Shown here: positions 33,948-41,064 of the stretch, piece after piece
Numbering within the stretch: the first letter of the stretch is position 1
Layout of the letters: the number at the start of each line of letters is the position of its first letter
NCBI GenBank assembly: GCA_903846015.1
Contig: CAIMZS010000165.1
Span: 1-43,697 of the forward strand
DNA from: an uncultured Anaerolineae bacterium
GTDB lineage: Bacteria; Chloroflexota; Anaerolineae; Anaerolineales; Villigracilaceae
DNA length: 43,697 nt
Reading direction: 5' to 3'
Notes under the pieces: model-generated
What the model was told of the DNA's origin: nothing
What the model saw: only the letters and a program-made list of their open reading frames with translations
Databases searched by the model: none
Made by a program: the position numbers and the translations under genes

Positions 33948-35261
33948 ATGATTTTGCACGACAAGATTGCTGCACAACTTCCGAACTGGCGTGAGCGCTA
34001 TAAAAAACTTTCAAAAGAACAGGCTGAAGTGGTTGTCGATAAAGTGACCATTGGACAGATTATCGGTGGGATGCGCGATATTAAATCACTTGTAACTGAT
34101 ATATCCTTTGTTGATCCTGCCGAAGGTATTCGGCTTCGAGGCATGTCTATTCCGGAAGTGCTGAAAGCTTTACCCAGGCCGCGCGGTGCAAAGATTCCTT
34201 ATGTCGGTGGTCTTTACTACCTGTTAATGGTTGGTGAAGTTCCTACTCGTGAACAGGCCCTCGAAGTGGAAGCCGAATGGGCCAGGCGCGCCGTTGTTCC
34301 TGATTATGTTTACAAGATGCTCAAGTCCATGCCGAAGGAAACTCACCCGATGACACTGCTCTCGCAGGCGGTGTTGGCCCTTCAGAATGGTTCGGCTTTT
34401 GCCCGAAAATACCATGAAGGTATGAAGAAGGATGTTTATTGGGAACCGGCATTGGAAGATAGCATGGATCTTACCGCCATGTTGCCAGTCATTGCCGCTT
34501 TCATCTATCGGATGAAATATTTCGGTGAGACCAGAAAGCCAAAATACAGTGCCCGGCTCGATTACGGCGCCAATTTTGCCAAAATGATGGGCGTTGCCGA
34601 TCAAAAGGGTTATGCTGATCTCGCGCGTCTCTACTTTATCTTGCACAGTGATCACGAATCGGGCAATGTTTCGGCCCACACCATGCACCTGGTTGGTTCT
34701 GCTCTGTCTGACCCATACCTGTCGTTTTCCGCATCGCTCAATGGTCTGGCTGGCCCACTTCATGGGCTTGCCAACCAGGAATGCCTGGGCTGGCTGCTTG
34801 ACGTGCATAAGATGTTTGGGGGCGTTCCTTCTCGCGAAGATCTGTATAAATTCGCATGGGACACGCTCAATAGTGGCAAGGTTATCCCTGGGTATGGCCA
34901 TGCTGTTTTGCGTGTTCCCGACCCACGTTTTACTGCTCAAATGTCATTTGCCAAAGATCTTTTCCCCCAGGATGAACTCGTTCGCCTGGCTGACCTGGTT
35001 TTTGATGTGGTTCCTGCTGTGCTTAAAGAACAGGGCAAGGCCAAGAACCCCGCCCCAAATGTGGACGCCATTTCTGGTACTCTGCAATATTATTATGGTG
35101 TGCGCGACTTTGATTTCTATACCGTGCTCTTCGGTGTTGGTCGCGCTCTGGGTGTTACCCCCAACTATGTTTGGGCGCGTGCCCTTGGGCAGCCCATCGA
35201 GCGCCCCAAATCCCTTTCCACCAAAATGCTTGAAGATCTGGCCAAAGCGGCCAATTCTTAA
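33948..35261 (+). CDS. gltA: Citrate synthase, mitochondrial-like type
   Basis: A 437-residue citrate synthase with AGGAG before the ATG. The catalytic triad is H272 (AGPLHGLANQE), H318 (PGYGHAVLRVPDPR) and D373 (KNPAPNVDAISG), almost the numbering of the pig heart enzyme. Several blocks, such as GNVSAHTMHLVGSALSDPYL and DTLNSGKVIPGYGHAV, match the eukaryotic mitochondrial form far better than the usual E. coli-like or short bacterial types. It condenses acetyl-CoA and oxaloacetate to citrate. Such eukaryote-like enzymes are known from some bacteria, for example Geobacter. Paired with mdh upstream, and closed by a strong hairpin downstream. Confidence 0.97.
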   Translation: MILHDKIAAQLPNWRERYKKLSKEQAEVVVDKVTIGQIIGGMRDIKSLVTDISFVDPAEGIRLRGMSIPEVLKALPRPRGAKIPYVGGLYYLLMVGEVPTREQALEVEAEWARRAVVPDYVYKMLKSMPKETHPMTLLSQAVLALQNGSAFARKYHEGMKKDVYWEPALEDSMDLTAMLPVIAAFIYRMKYFGETRKPKYSARLDYGANFAKMMGVADQKGYADLARLYFILHSDHESGNVSAHTMHLVGSALSDPYLSFSASLNGLAGPLHGLANQECLGWLLDVHKMFGGVPSREDLYKFAWDTLNSGKVIPGYGHAVLRVPDPRFTAQMSFAKDLFPQDELVRLADLVFDVVPAVLKEQGKAKNPAPNVDAISGTLQYYYGVRDFDFYTVLFGVGRALGVTPNYVWARALGQPIERPKSLSTKMLEDLAKAANS

Positions 35262-35276
35262 TCAGGCTGTGATTCA

Positions 35277-35317
35277 AAACAAAACCGGCGCATCAATTCG
35301 ATGCGCCGGTTTTGTTT
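35277..35317. terminator. Bidirectional intrinsic terminator after citrate synthase
   Basis: A perfect 18-bp inverted repeat (35277-35294 and 35300-35317) with a 5-nt loop and T-rich sequence after it, between convergent citrate synthase and mgsA. Confidence 0.92.
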
Positions 35318-35321
35318 ATTT

Positions 35322-35783
35322 TTAAAAAGTTCTGTGGGTTTGCTTGTATCTTTCCAGGTCAGGTCTCGGATTCTCGTATTCGCGGGTCATAAGCGGGGAT
35401 GAAATCAGGAAATCGGCCGTTGCGCGATTGGACGCAGTCGGGATATTGTATAAAACGGCCAGCCTCAGCAGAGCCTTGATATCCGGGTCGTGTGGCTGCG
35501 GTTCCAGCGGATCCCAGAAAAAAATGAGAAAATCGATCTCGCCTTCAGCTATTTTTGCGCCAATTTGCTGATCGCCACCAATCGGGCCGCTCTTGAATTG
35601 TGTAATGGGTAGATCCAGCTCCCTTTCCAGCAGGCTGCCGGTGGTGCCGGTCCCAAAAAGATGATGATGCGAGAGTGTTCCTCGATTGAACCTGGCCCAG
35701 TCGAGCAGGTCTTTCTTTTTATTATCGTGCGCTACAAGCGCTATGTTTTTTTTTATATTAATTTGTGGAGTGTTGTTTGCCAT
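35322..35783 (-). CDS. mgsA: Methylglyoxal synthase
   Basis: A 153-residue protein with the full MgsA signature: IALVAHDNKKKDLLDWA, GTGTTGSLL, SGPIGGDQQIGA with catalytic D71, and FFWDPLEPQPHDPDIKALL with H98 and D101, the same numbering as the E. coli enzyme. It turns dihydroxyacetone phosphate into methylglyoxal and phosphate, a bypass of lower glycolysis used when sugar phosphates build up or phosphate is short. It stands alone, convergent with citrate synthase. The family assignment is firm. Confidence 0.97.
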   Translation of the reverse strand: MANNTPQINIKKNIALVAHDNKKKDLLDWARFNRGTLSHHHLFGTGTTGSLLERELDLPITQFKSGPIGGDQQIGAKIAEGEIDFLIFFWDPLEPQPHDPDIKALLRLAVLYNIPTASNRATADFLISSPLMTREYENPRPDLERYKQTHRTF

Positions 35784-35862
35784 TATTTATTCCTTATGTT
35801 TTTTCAGGGCAAGTTGTTCCTGGTGCATTGATCGCGTCCAGGTTCCCTGTAATTTTGAAATG

Positions 35863-35889
35863 AAAAACTCCCCGTCTGCACGGGGAGTT
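35863..35889 (-). terminator. Intrinsic terminator of the LysM gene
   Basis: On the minus strand AACTCCCCGT and ACGGGGAGTT (plus 35866-35875 and 35880-35889) form a 10-bp stem with a 4-nt loop, followed by TTTC just after the LysM stop codon. Confidence 0.8.
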
Positions 35890-35896
35890 GAACTGC

Positions 35897-37057
35897 CTAT
35901 GGTTTTGGTGTCGCTTCGGGCGCTACTCCCTGCCAGGAGAATACCCGCTGGTTTGAATCTTCTCCCGCACTGCTCCAGATGGGTAGTCCTTGTTCATCCG
36001 TTCCGGTTTGGCGCACCGTGGAGATATACCAGCGGAAAATATGTGGAGCGCTGTCTTTTGGCCGGAAGGAGGCTGGAACAATAAATTTCGTATCGTTTGC
36101 ATAGGCAACCAGGCGCCGGCCCTGTCCCTCGGTCACATCTTCGATGACAATGGAATAGGATTCGTTTGAGCGCAGGGTTCCAATGGAAGCCCACTGCAGG
36201 GTGATGTTATCGTTGGCTAAGGTAAACGAGGCCCCGTCTGCCGGCAGCAGCAGGTTTGCGGCCGGATAGGGAGGCGGGGTGGTGGGAGTCGGGGTTGGGC
36301 CTGGGGTGGCCGCGCGTTCGCACAGCGGGATGGTCAGGTTCATTCCCAGGTAGACTGTGTCGGTTGGCAAGCCATTATAAGATTTGATCGCCTCACCCGG
36401 AACCGCATAGTTTGCGGATATGCTGCCAAGTGTGTCATTCGCCTGGACGGTATACACGACCCTCTCGCAGGCTGCCAACGTGGCTTGGGCCGGTTCCAAC
36501 GTGTTGGTGGCCTGTGGCAGGGCTGTAGGTGTGGGGAGGGGCACCTTGAGAACTTGCCCAACACTTAATGTGTTGCAGGCTACCGGCAGGTTGTTCAGGA
36601 TGATGATACTTTGCACCGATACCCCGAAGCTCACCGCGATGGATGTGCAGGTATCGCCTAAAGCTATTTTGTATTCAAGCGGTGGCTGCGTGGTGCTCGT
36701 TGGTACCGGCGTTGCTGTCATTGCGTCTGTGGAAGTTGGTGTAACGGTCAACGTGGCGGTGACCGTTGCGGTGCCCTGTGCCGAGGTGACCGTTGAGACG
36801 CCACCAGTCATGCGCATTACAACAAAAACTGCTGCTGCGCCAACAACCAGGAACAGTACCAGCAGACTGAGAACCGCTGGCAGGCTGAGGGTGATCTCGG
36901 GCATCCGATTGGCCTGGACAGCGCCTGACTTTTTGACTTCCACCGTGGGGTGGAGTTCTGTGCCGCACACCAGGCAGCGCGTGGCATTCTCGGCCAGGCG
37001 TGTTCCGCAGGTTGGGCAAATTTTCGTATTGGGGGTGGATGTGGTTTCTGGACTCAT
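35897..37057 (-). CDS. Zinc-ribbon, membrane-anchored LysM protein
   Basis: A 386-residue protein. The N-terminus carries a zinc ribbon (ICPTCGTRL and CLVCGTEL), then a membrane helix (about residues 59-82) and a Thr-rich linker. Two LysM domains follow: YKIALGDTCTSIAVSFGVS with LSVGQVLKVPLP, and YTVQANDTLGSISANYAVPG with VYLGMNLTIPL. After a Pro/Thr linker the C-terminal 100 residues look like a fibronectin/Ig-like fold (ITLQWASIGTL, RWYISTVRQTG). The ribbon should face the cytoplasm and the LysM domains the wall, where they bind GlcNAc polymers such as peptidoglycan. The ATG at 37057 is chosen over one 8 codons upstream, since a TATAAT box ends 10 nt before it. Function beyond wall binding is unknown. 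Confidence 0.88.
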   Translation of the reverse strand: MSPETTSTPNTKICPTCGTRLAENATRCLVCGTELHPTVEVKKSGAVQANRMPEITLSLPAVLSLLVLFLVVGAAAVFVVMRMTGGVSTVTSAQGTATVTATLTVTPTSTDAMTATPVPTSTTQPPLEYKIALGDTCTSIAVSFGVSVQSIIILNNLPVACNTLSVGQVLKVPLPTPTALPQATNTLEPAQATLAACERVVYTVQANDTLGSISANYAVPGEAIKSYNGLPTDTVYLGMNLTIPLCERAATPGPTPTPTTPPPYPAANLLLPADGASFTLANDNITLQWASIGTLRSNESYSIVIEDVTEGQGRRLVAYANDTKFIVPASFRPKDSAPHIFRWYISTVRQTGTDEQGLPIWSSAGEDSNQRVFSWQGVAPEATPKP

Positions 37058-37067
37058 ACGGGTGTGG

Positions 37068-37073
37068 ATTATA
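37068..37073 (-). promoter_or_regulatory. -10 box for the LysM gene
   Basis: TATAAT on the minus strand, 10 nt before the ATG at 37057, giving a leader of a few nucleotides at most. Confidence 0.45.
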
Positions 37074-37162
37074 CCATGCAAAAATTTAGCACAAAAAGCG
37101 GCCCCGTCACACCGTCACATTTTCATTCCATTTCGTGTTTCGGTTGTTTTTCGTACCTCTGC

Positions 37163-37168
37163 TATAAT
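37163..37168 (+). promoter_or_regulatory. Extended -10 box for the E1 alpha gene
   Basis: TGC followed by TATAAT, 9 nt before the ATG at 37178. A leaderless or nearly leaderless transcript is expected; no Shine-Dalgarno is present. Confidence 0.55.
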
Positions 37169-37177
37169 TCGGCTGTT

Positions 37178-38077
37178 ATGAATGAAAATTATGATATCTT
37201 CCGCTGCATGTTGCTTATTCGCCGGTTTGAAGAGCGCGCCCTGGCTGAATTTTCTACCGGTAAGTTGTTTGGCACCACCCATGCCTATATTGGCCAGGAA
37301 GCCGATGCCGCCGCGGTTTTTTCACTTGCTGGTCCCAATGATATTGTTTGGAGCAATCACCGCTGCCACGGTCATTTTTTAGCCTATGGCGGCGATCCCT
37401 ACCGGCTCGCCGCAGAATTGATGGGCAAATCCACCGGCCTGGTGGCGGGGCGGGGCGGCAGTCAACACATCCATTGGCGAAATTTTTATTCCAACGGCAT
37501 CCAGGGGGGCATTATTCCGATCGCCGTAGGGATGGGGCTGGCCCAGAAAGTGCAAAAAAGCGCTGCTATCACGCTTGTGTTCTTCGGGGATGGCACACTT
37601 GGCGAAGGCGTACTTTATGAAAGTCTGAACATTGCTTCGCTCTGGCATTTGCCTGTGCTCTTCATCCTTGAAGACAATCGCTTCGCCCAGACCACGCCGG
37701 TTGAAAAAGGGGTCAGCGGTTCCATGCCGGCTCGCTTCCAGGCTTTCGGGATCAAGACCTGGGAAGTGGATTCGAGCGATGTGCTCGAGATCCACTCGGC
37801 TGCTGCTCAGGCCTTCCAGCATGTACGTGAGAACGCTCAGCCTGCTGCCCTGGTGCTGCATACATACCGTTTCGCTGCCCACAGCAAGGGAGACGACCCT
37901 CGCGACCGTGAAACCATCGCCCAGATTCGTGCCAGGTTCGATCCGCTCGCCATTCATGCCGCCCGTCTTTCATTCGAAGAATTAGCCCAGGCGGAAGCGG
38001 ATGTCTCAGCCATCATCGAAGATGCGTTTATACGGGCATCCGCCGATCCATTCCCGGTTTTACAGGAGCTTGGTTAG
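37178..38077 (+). CDS. 2-oxoacid dehydrogenase E1 component, alpha subunit
   Basis: A 299-residue TPP enzyme subunit, shorter than usual pyruvate dehydrogenase E1 alpha (about 320-370). THAYIGQEADAAAVFSL and SNHRCHGHFLAYGGDPYRL are family hallmarks. The TPP/Mg motif runs from GDG (137-139) in FFGDGTLGEG to N167 in LEDNRFAQTTP. The usual GGSMH is GGSQH here (93-97). With E1 beta it should decarboxylate a 2-oxoacid and acylate a lipoyl domain. No ordinary E2 or E3 lies beside it; the only lipoyl protein in the window is the NeuD fusion at 39926. ATG 37178 is chosen because homology starts there and the promoter box precedes it; longer readings overlap the divergent LysM gene. Confidence 0.92.
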   Translation: MNENYDIFRCMLLIRRFEERALAEFSTGKLFGTTHAYIGQEADAAAVFSLAGPNDIVWSNHRCHGHFLAYGGDPYRLAAELMGKSTGLVAGRGGSQHIHWRNFYSNGIQGGIIPIAVGMGLAQKVQKSAAITLVFFGDGTLGEGVLYESLNIASLWHLPVLFILEDNRFAQTTPVEKGVSGSMPARFQAFGIKTWEVDSSDVLEIHSAAAQAFQHVRENAQPAALVLHTYRFAAHSKGDDPRDRETIAQIRARFDPLAIHAARLSFEELAQAEADVSAIIEDAFIRASADPFPVLQELG

Positions 38078-38121
38078 CAAGGTATCGAAAATTGCACCGC
38101 CTTGTTAACTCTTTCAACCCC

Positions 38122-39123
38122 ATGCCAACTGTTCTCGAACGGCTCAATTACGCCCTACAGCATGCCTTGCAAACAGACGAGCGTGTCTATCTCCTCGGTG
38201 AAGACATCCTCGACCCGTACGGCGGCGCTTTTAAGGTCACACGCGGGCTTTCCAGCCAGTTTCCGGAACGTGTTCTTACCACGCCCATTTCCGAATCCGC
38301 CCTGATCGGTATTTGCAATGGTATGGCCTTGCGCGGGCTGCATCCGGTTGCTGAGATCATGTTTGGTGATTTTGTCACACTGATTGCTGATCAGCTTATC
38401 AACCATGCTGCCAAGTTCCGCTGGATGTACAACGAGCAGGTGCGTGTGCCGGTTGTTGTGCGCACCCCCATGGGCGGACGGCGCGGATATGGCCCCACCC
38501 ACTCGCAATCACTGGAAAAGTTATTTTTGGGTATTCCTGGGTTAACCGTGCTTGCCCCCAATTCCCTGGGCGATCCGGCTGAATTGTTGGAAGCTGCCAT
38601 TCAACAGGATGAGACTCCTATCCTGTTTGTTGAACATAAACTGCTCTACACTCGCCCCATGCTGGAATCTGGTCATGGTGATTTGCAGGATTGGGTTGTC
38701 ACCAGGTCCCAGGGATCCTTCCCGACCTTTACACTGCGCATCTCGCCCGCTGAGTCATCTGCCATTACCATTGCCACATACGGATATAACTTCGAGCTTG
38801 CCCGCGCGGCTGCCCTGGAGCTGGCTTATGAACATGAGATTTTTGCTGAAATTGTGCTGTTCAGCCAGATCAGTCCATTTGAGCTTTCCCCCTTATTTGA
38901 CTCGCTTCGCCGCACTAAACGCCTGCTCACGGTTGAAGAAGGCACCCTGACGCTGGGCTGGGGCGCAGAAGTGGCATCTCAGTCTGCCGCTGTGCTGCCG
39001 CAGGCGAAAATTGGCCGTGTTGCGGCGCTCAATTTACCGGTTGCCAACGCCAGGTCACTTGAAGACGCCATTTTGCCATCTCAGGAAAAGATCATCCAAA
39101 TGGCGCTTGAACTGATTAAATAA
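38122..39123 (+). CDS. 2-oxoacid dehydrogenase E1 component, beta subunit
   Basis: A 333-residue subunit of normal length. VYLLGEDILDPYGGAFKVT, TTPISESALIG (E58, which activates TPP), GRRGYGPTHSQSLEKLF and the C-terminal LLTVEEGTLTLGWGAEVASQ match E1 beta of the pyruvate/acetoin/branched-chain family. It forms the active site together with E1 alpha, 44 nt upstream. The ATG at 38122 is preferred over a TTG ten codons earlier, though neither has a good ribosome site. The specific 2-oxoacid cannot be predicted from these residues. A bidirectional hairpin follows, so the lipoyl-NeuD gene beyond is in a separate transcript. Confidence 0.94.
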   Translation: MPTVLERLNYALQHALQTDERVYLLGEDILDPYGGAFKVTRGLSSQFPERVLTTPISESALIGICNGMALRGLHPVAEIMFGDFVTLIADQLINHAAKFRWMYNEQVRVPVVVRTPMGGRRGYGPTHSQSLEKLFLGIPGLTVLAPNSLGDPAELLEAAIQQDETPILFVEHKLLYTRPMLESGHGDLQDWVVTRSQGSFPTFTLRISPAESSAITIATYGYNFELARAAALELAYEHEIFAEIVLFSQISPFELSPLFDSLRRTKRLLTVEEGTLTLGWGAEVASQSAAVLPQAKIGRVAALNLPVANARSLEDAILPSQEKIIQMALELIK

Positions 39124-39124
39124 A

Positions 39125-39153
39125 AACAGAGGCGGGTCAATCCCGCCTCTGTT
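39125..39153. terminator. Bidirectional terminator after E1 beta
   Basis: A perfect 12-bp stem (39125-39136 and 39142-39153) with a 5-nt loop between the convergent E1 beta and DUF4013 genes; short A- and T-rich flanks are present. Confidence 0.8.
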
Positions 39154-39165
39154 GGTTGTGGTGGA

Positions 39166-39837
39166 TTACATTGCCGGAGCGGCAGCTATGGCAACTTTAT
39201 AAGCCTGCCCAGTGAGATGAGCGCTCAAAGTGGTTGTATAGGCTGTGGTAAATAATAAACCTACACCGCAGATCAAAATTCCGAGTGGCGACAGGATCAT
39301 ACTGGCAAGCGCCACGCCCAGGATTTCCATCACGTACGGCCCTGGAGCCGCGCGAAGCAGTGCGAAAATTTGATTAAAGCGGAAAGCCGCGCCAAGCTCG
39401 CCAGTCGCAGCCAGGTTGCCCAACGCCGCCGGGATGAAAAACCCTGCCACAATCGCGAACAGAATGACAATGCAGGTCATACACACGCCGACCACGGTCG
39501 CGATCCCGCCCATCGTGCTGGAATCACTGTTGCTGGATGCAAATATCAAGGCAAAGGATACGCCATATTGGCACATAACCACCAGAATGATGGGCAGTGC
39601 ATAGGCCAGGCTGACCACAAACGCCTGAAAGCCTTTTGAGATAAAACTGCTAAAATTATCCCAGCCGGGCAGTGGATCAGGATCATTGTTAATAACACGG
39701 CGGGTAATTTCCAGCCCCCATCCCATCAGCGTAATTCCTCCGATCACTGGGATCAACGATACCAACGCTGCAATGCCAACCTTCTTTAACCAATCCGGAT
39801 CTTGAAAAGCAAAAGTAAAAGCGCGACCAAATTCCAT
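39166..39837 (-). CDS. DUF4013 membrane protein
   Basis: A 223-residue integral membrane protein. The start MEFGRAFTFAFQDPDWLKK at 39837 has GGAGG 8 nt upstream and is typical of DUF4013. Longer readings begin at weak or unsupported codons. Hydrophobic segments occur at about 20-40, 65-90, 105-135 and 165-200, with PLPGWDNFSSFISKGFQAF, the motif that defines the family, in a loop. The function of DUF4013 is not known. It lies between E1 beta and the lipoyl-NeuD fusion on the opposite strand, and shares an 88-bp divergent promoter region with the latter. Confidence 0.88.
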   Translation of the reverse strand: MEFGRAFTFAFQDPDWLKKVGIAALVSLIPVIGGITLMGWGLEITRRVINNDPDPLPGWDNFSSFISKGFQAFVVSLAYALPIILVVMCQYGVSFALIFASSNSDSSTMGGIATVVGVCMTCIVILFAIVAGFFIPAALGNLAATGELGAAFRFNQIFALLRAAPGPYVMEILGVALASMILSPLGILICGVGLLFTTAYTTTLSAHLTGQAYKVAIAAAPAM

Positions 39838-39925
39838 AACTTCATCCTCCATCAATAAATGAGATGGCCTATTATGGTTCAAAACGGGTAAAATTGCAAC
39901 CGTTTATTGTAACAACAGGAAAATC

Positions 39926-41035
39926 ATGTCTCCTACCCCCATTCTTGTTCCCCTGCTTAATGCCAACGAGCCTGAGGCCCGCCTCGTTGCTGTGCACGTC
40001 ACAGACGGTCAGCCTGTTAAAAAAGGTGATTTGCTCATTACAATTGAAACTACCAAGGCCGCGGCAGATGTCGAAGCTCCCATTGCGGGCTTTTTCCGTA
40101 TGTTGGCTCAGCCTGGTGACACACTTTCAGTGGGCGATACGCTTGCCTTTATCACTCAGGTCGCAGACGAGGTTCTCGAGCAAACTATAGCCGTTAATCC
40201 AAATTCAACCGGGTCACAGGCCTCGTCATCCATTGATCCTGTTTCTGCGGGGCTGCGCATCACCCGGCCTGCCCGCATCCTGGCGGAATCGCTTGGTATT
40301 GATCTTGCTGGGCTGCCCACCGACCGGCTCATCACGGAATCCATTCTGCGCGAATTGTCGGGTCAATCTCCTCAGCGTGATCGTTCCCGCCAAACCAATT
40401 CCACTATCATCATCTACGGAGCTGGCGGGCATGCCAAGGCTGTCATGGAGATGGCGCAAGCCATCGCTGCTTTCCGGATCGCTGGCATTATCGATGACAA
40501 CCAGGCTCTCACCGGTACATCTGTACTCGGAATTCCAGTGCTAGGAACGCGTGATCTGCTCCCCGATCTTTTTGAACAGGGCATTCGTCTGGCTGCCAAC
40601 GGCGTCGGTGGTATCATCGACATCAATACTCGTGTGAAACTATTTGACCGGTTGGCCGGATACGGTTTTGCTTTCCCCATTCTGCGCCATCCTCGCGCAA
40701 CGGTGGAACCATCTGCTCAAATTTTTGATGGTGTCCAGGTTTTTGCCAATGCCTATGTTGGTTCTTCAACCTTGCTGCATGAAAGGTGCATGGTCAACAC
40801 GGGCGCCATAGTTTCGCATGATTGCGAGATAGGCTCATATACCCACATCGCGCCGGGTGCCATGTTGGCCGGCCATGTGCATGTCGGCGAAAAAGCCCTG
40901 GTGGGCATGGGGGTCACCACTGCCATTGGTATCACCATCGGTAGCGGCGCGCGTATCGGCAATGGCGCAATATTACTGGCGGATGTGCCAGCCAGGGCCA
41001 TAGTCCCGGCCGGCAAGGTCTGGACTGTCTCATAA
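39926..41035 (+). CDS. Lipoyl domain - PSBD - NeuD/PglD-type acyltransferase fusion
   Basis: A 369-residue protein with a remarkable domain order. Residues 4-78 are a biotinyl/lipoyl domain: VKKGDLLITIETTKAAADVE with K44 in the ETDKA-like turn, then APIAGFF. Residues about 108-145 resemble the peripheral-subunit-binding domain of E2 proteins: RPARILAESLGIDLAGLP, then ITESILREL. Residues 159-369 are a NeuD/PglD sugar acyltransferase: IIIYGAGGHAKAVMEMAQA, IIDDNQALTG, and a left-handed beta-helix with IVSHDCEIGSYTHIAPGA (H298, H307). The chloramphenicol-acetyltransferase-like E2 catalytic domain is absent. With E1 alpha and beta just upstream it may pass an acyl group from lipoate to a sugar. 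CAGGA precedes the ATG; lgt follows after 29 nt. Confidence 0.9.
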   Translation: MSPTPILVPLLNANEPEARLVAVHVTDGQPVKKGDLLITIETTKAAADVEAPIAGFFRMLAQPGDTLSVGDTLAFITQVADEVLEQTIAVNPNSTGSQASSSIDPVSAGLRITRPARILAESLGIDLAGLPTDRLITESILRELSGQSPQRDRSRQTNSTIIIYGAGGHAKAVMEMAQAIAAFRIAGIIDDNQALTGTSVLGIPVLGTRDLLPDLFEQGIRLAANGVGGIIDINTRVKLFDRLAGYGFAFPILRHPRATVEPSAQIFDGVQVFANAYVGSSTLLHERCMVNTGAIVSHDCEIGSYTHIAPGAMLAGHVHVGEKALVGMGVTTAIGITIGSGARIGNGAILLADVPARAIVPAGKVWTVS

Positions 41036-41064
41036 CCCTTTTGTTATTGTTTCTGGAGAAGAAA

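Noticed and set aside
34224-34940. Long open frame (238 codons) antisense to citrate synthase
   Set aside because: It lies wholly inside a well-supported gene, has no ribosome site and shows no family motif. Similar antisense frames at 24327-25160, 15458-16039, 32936-33505 and 36420-37181 were rejected for the same reason.
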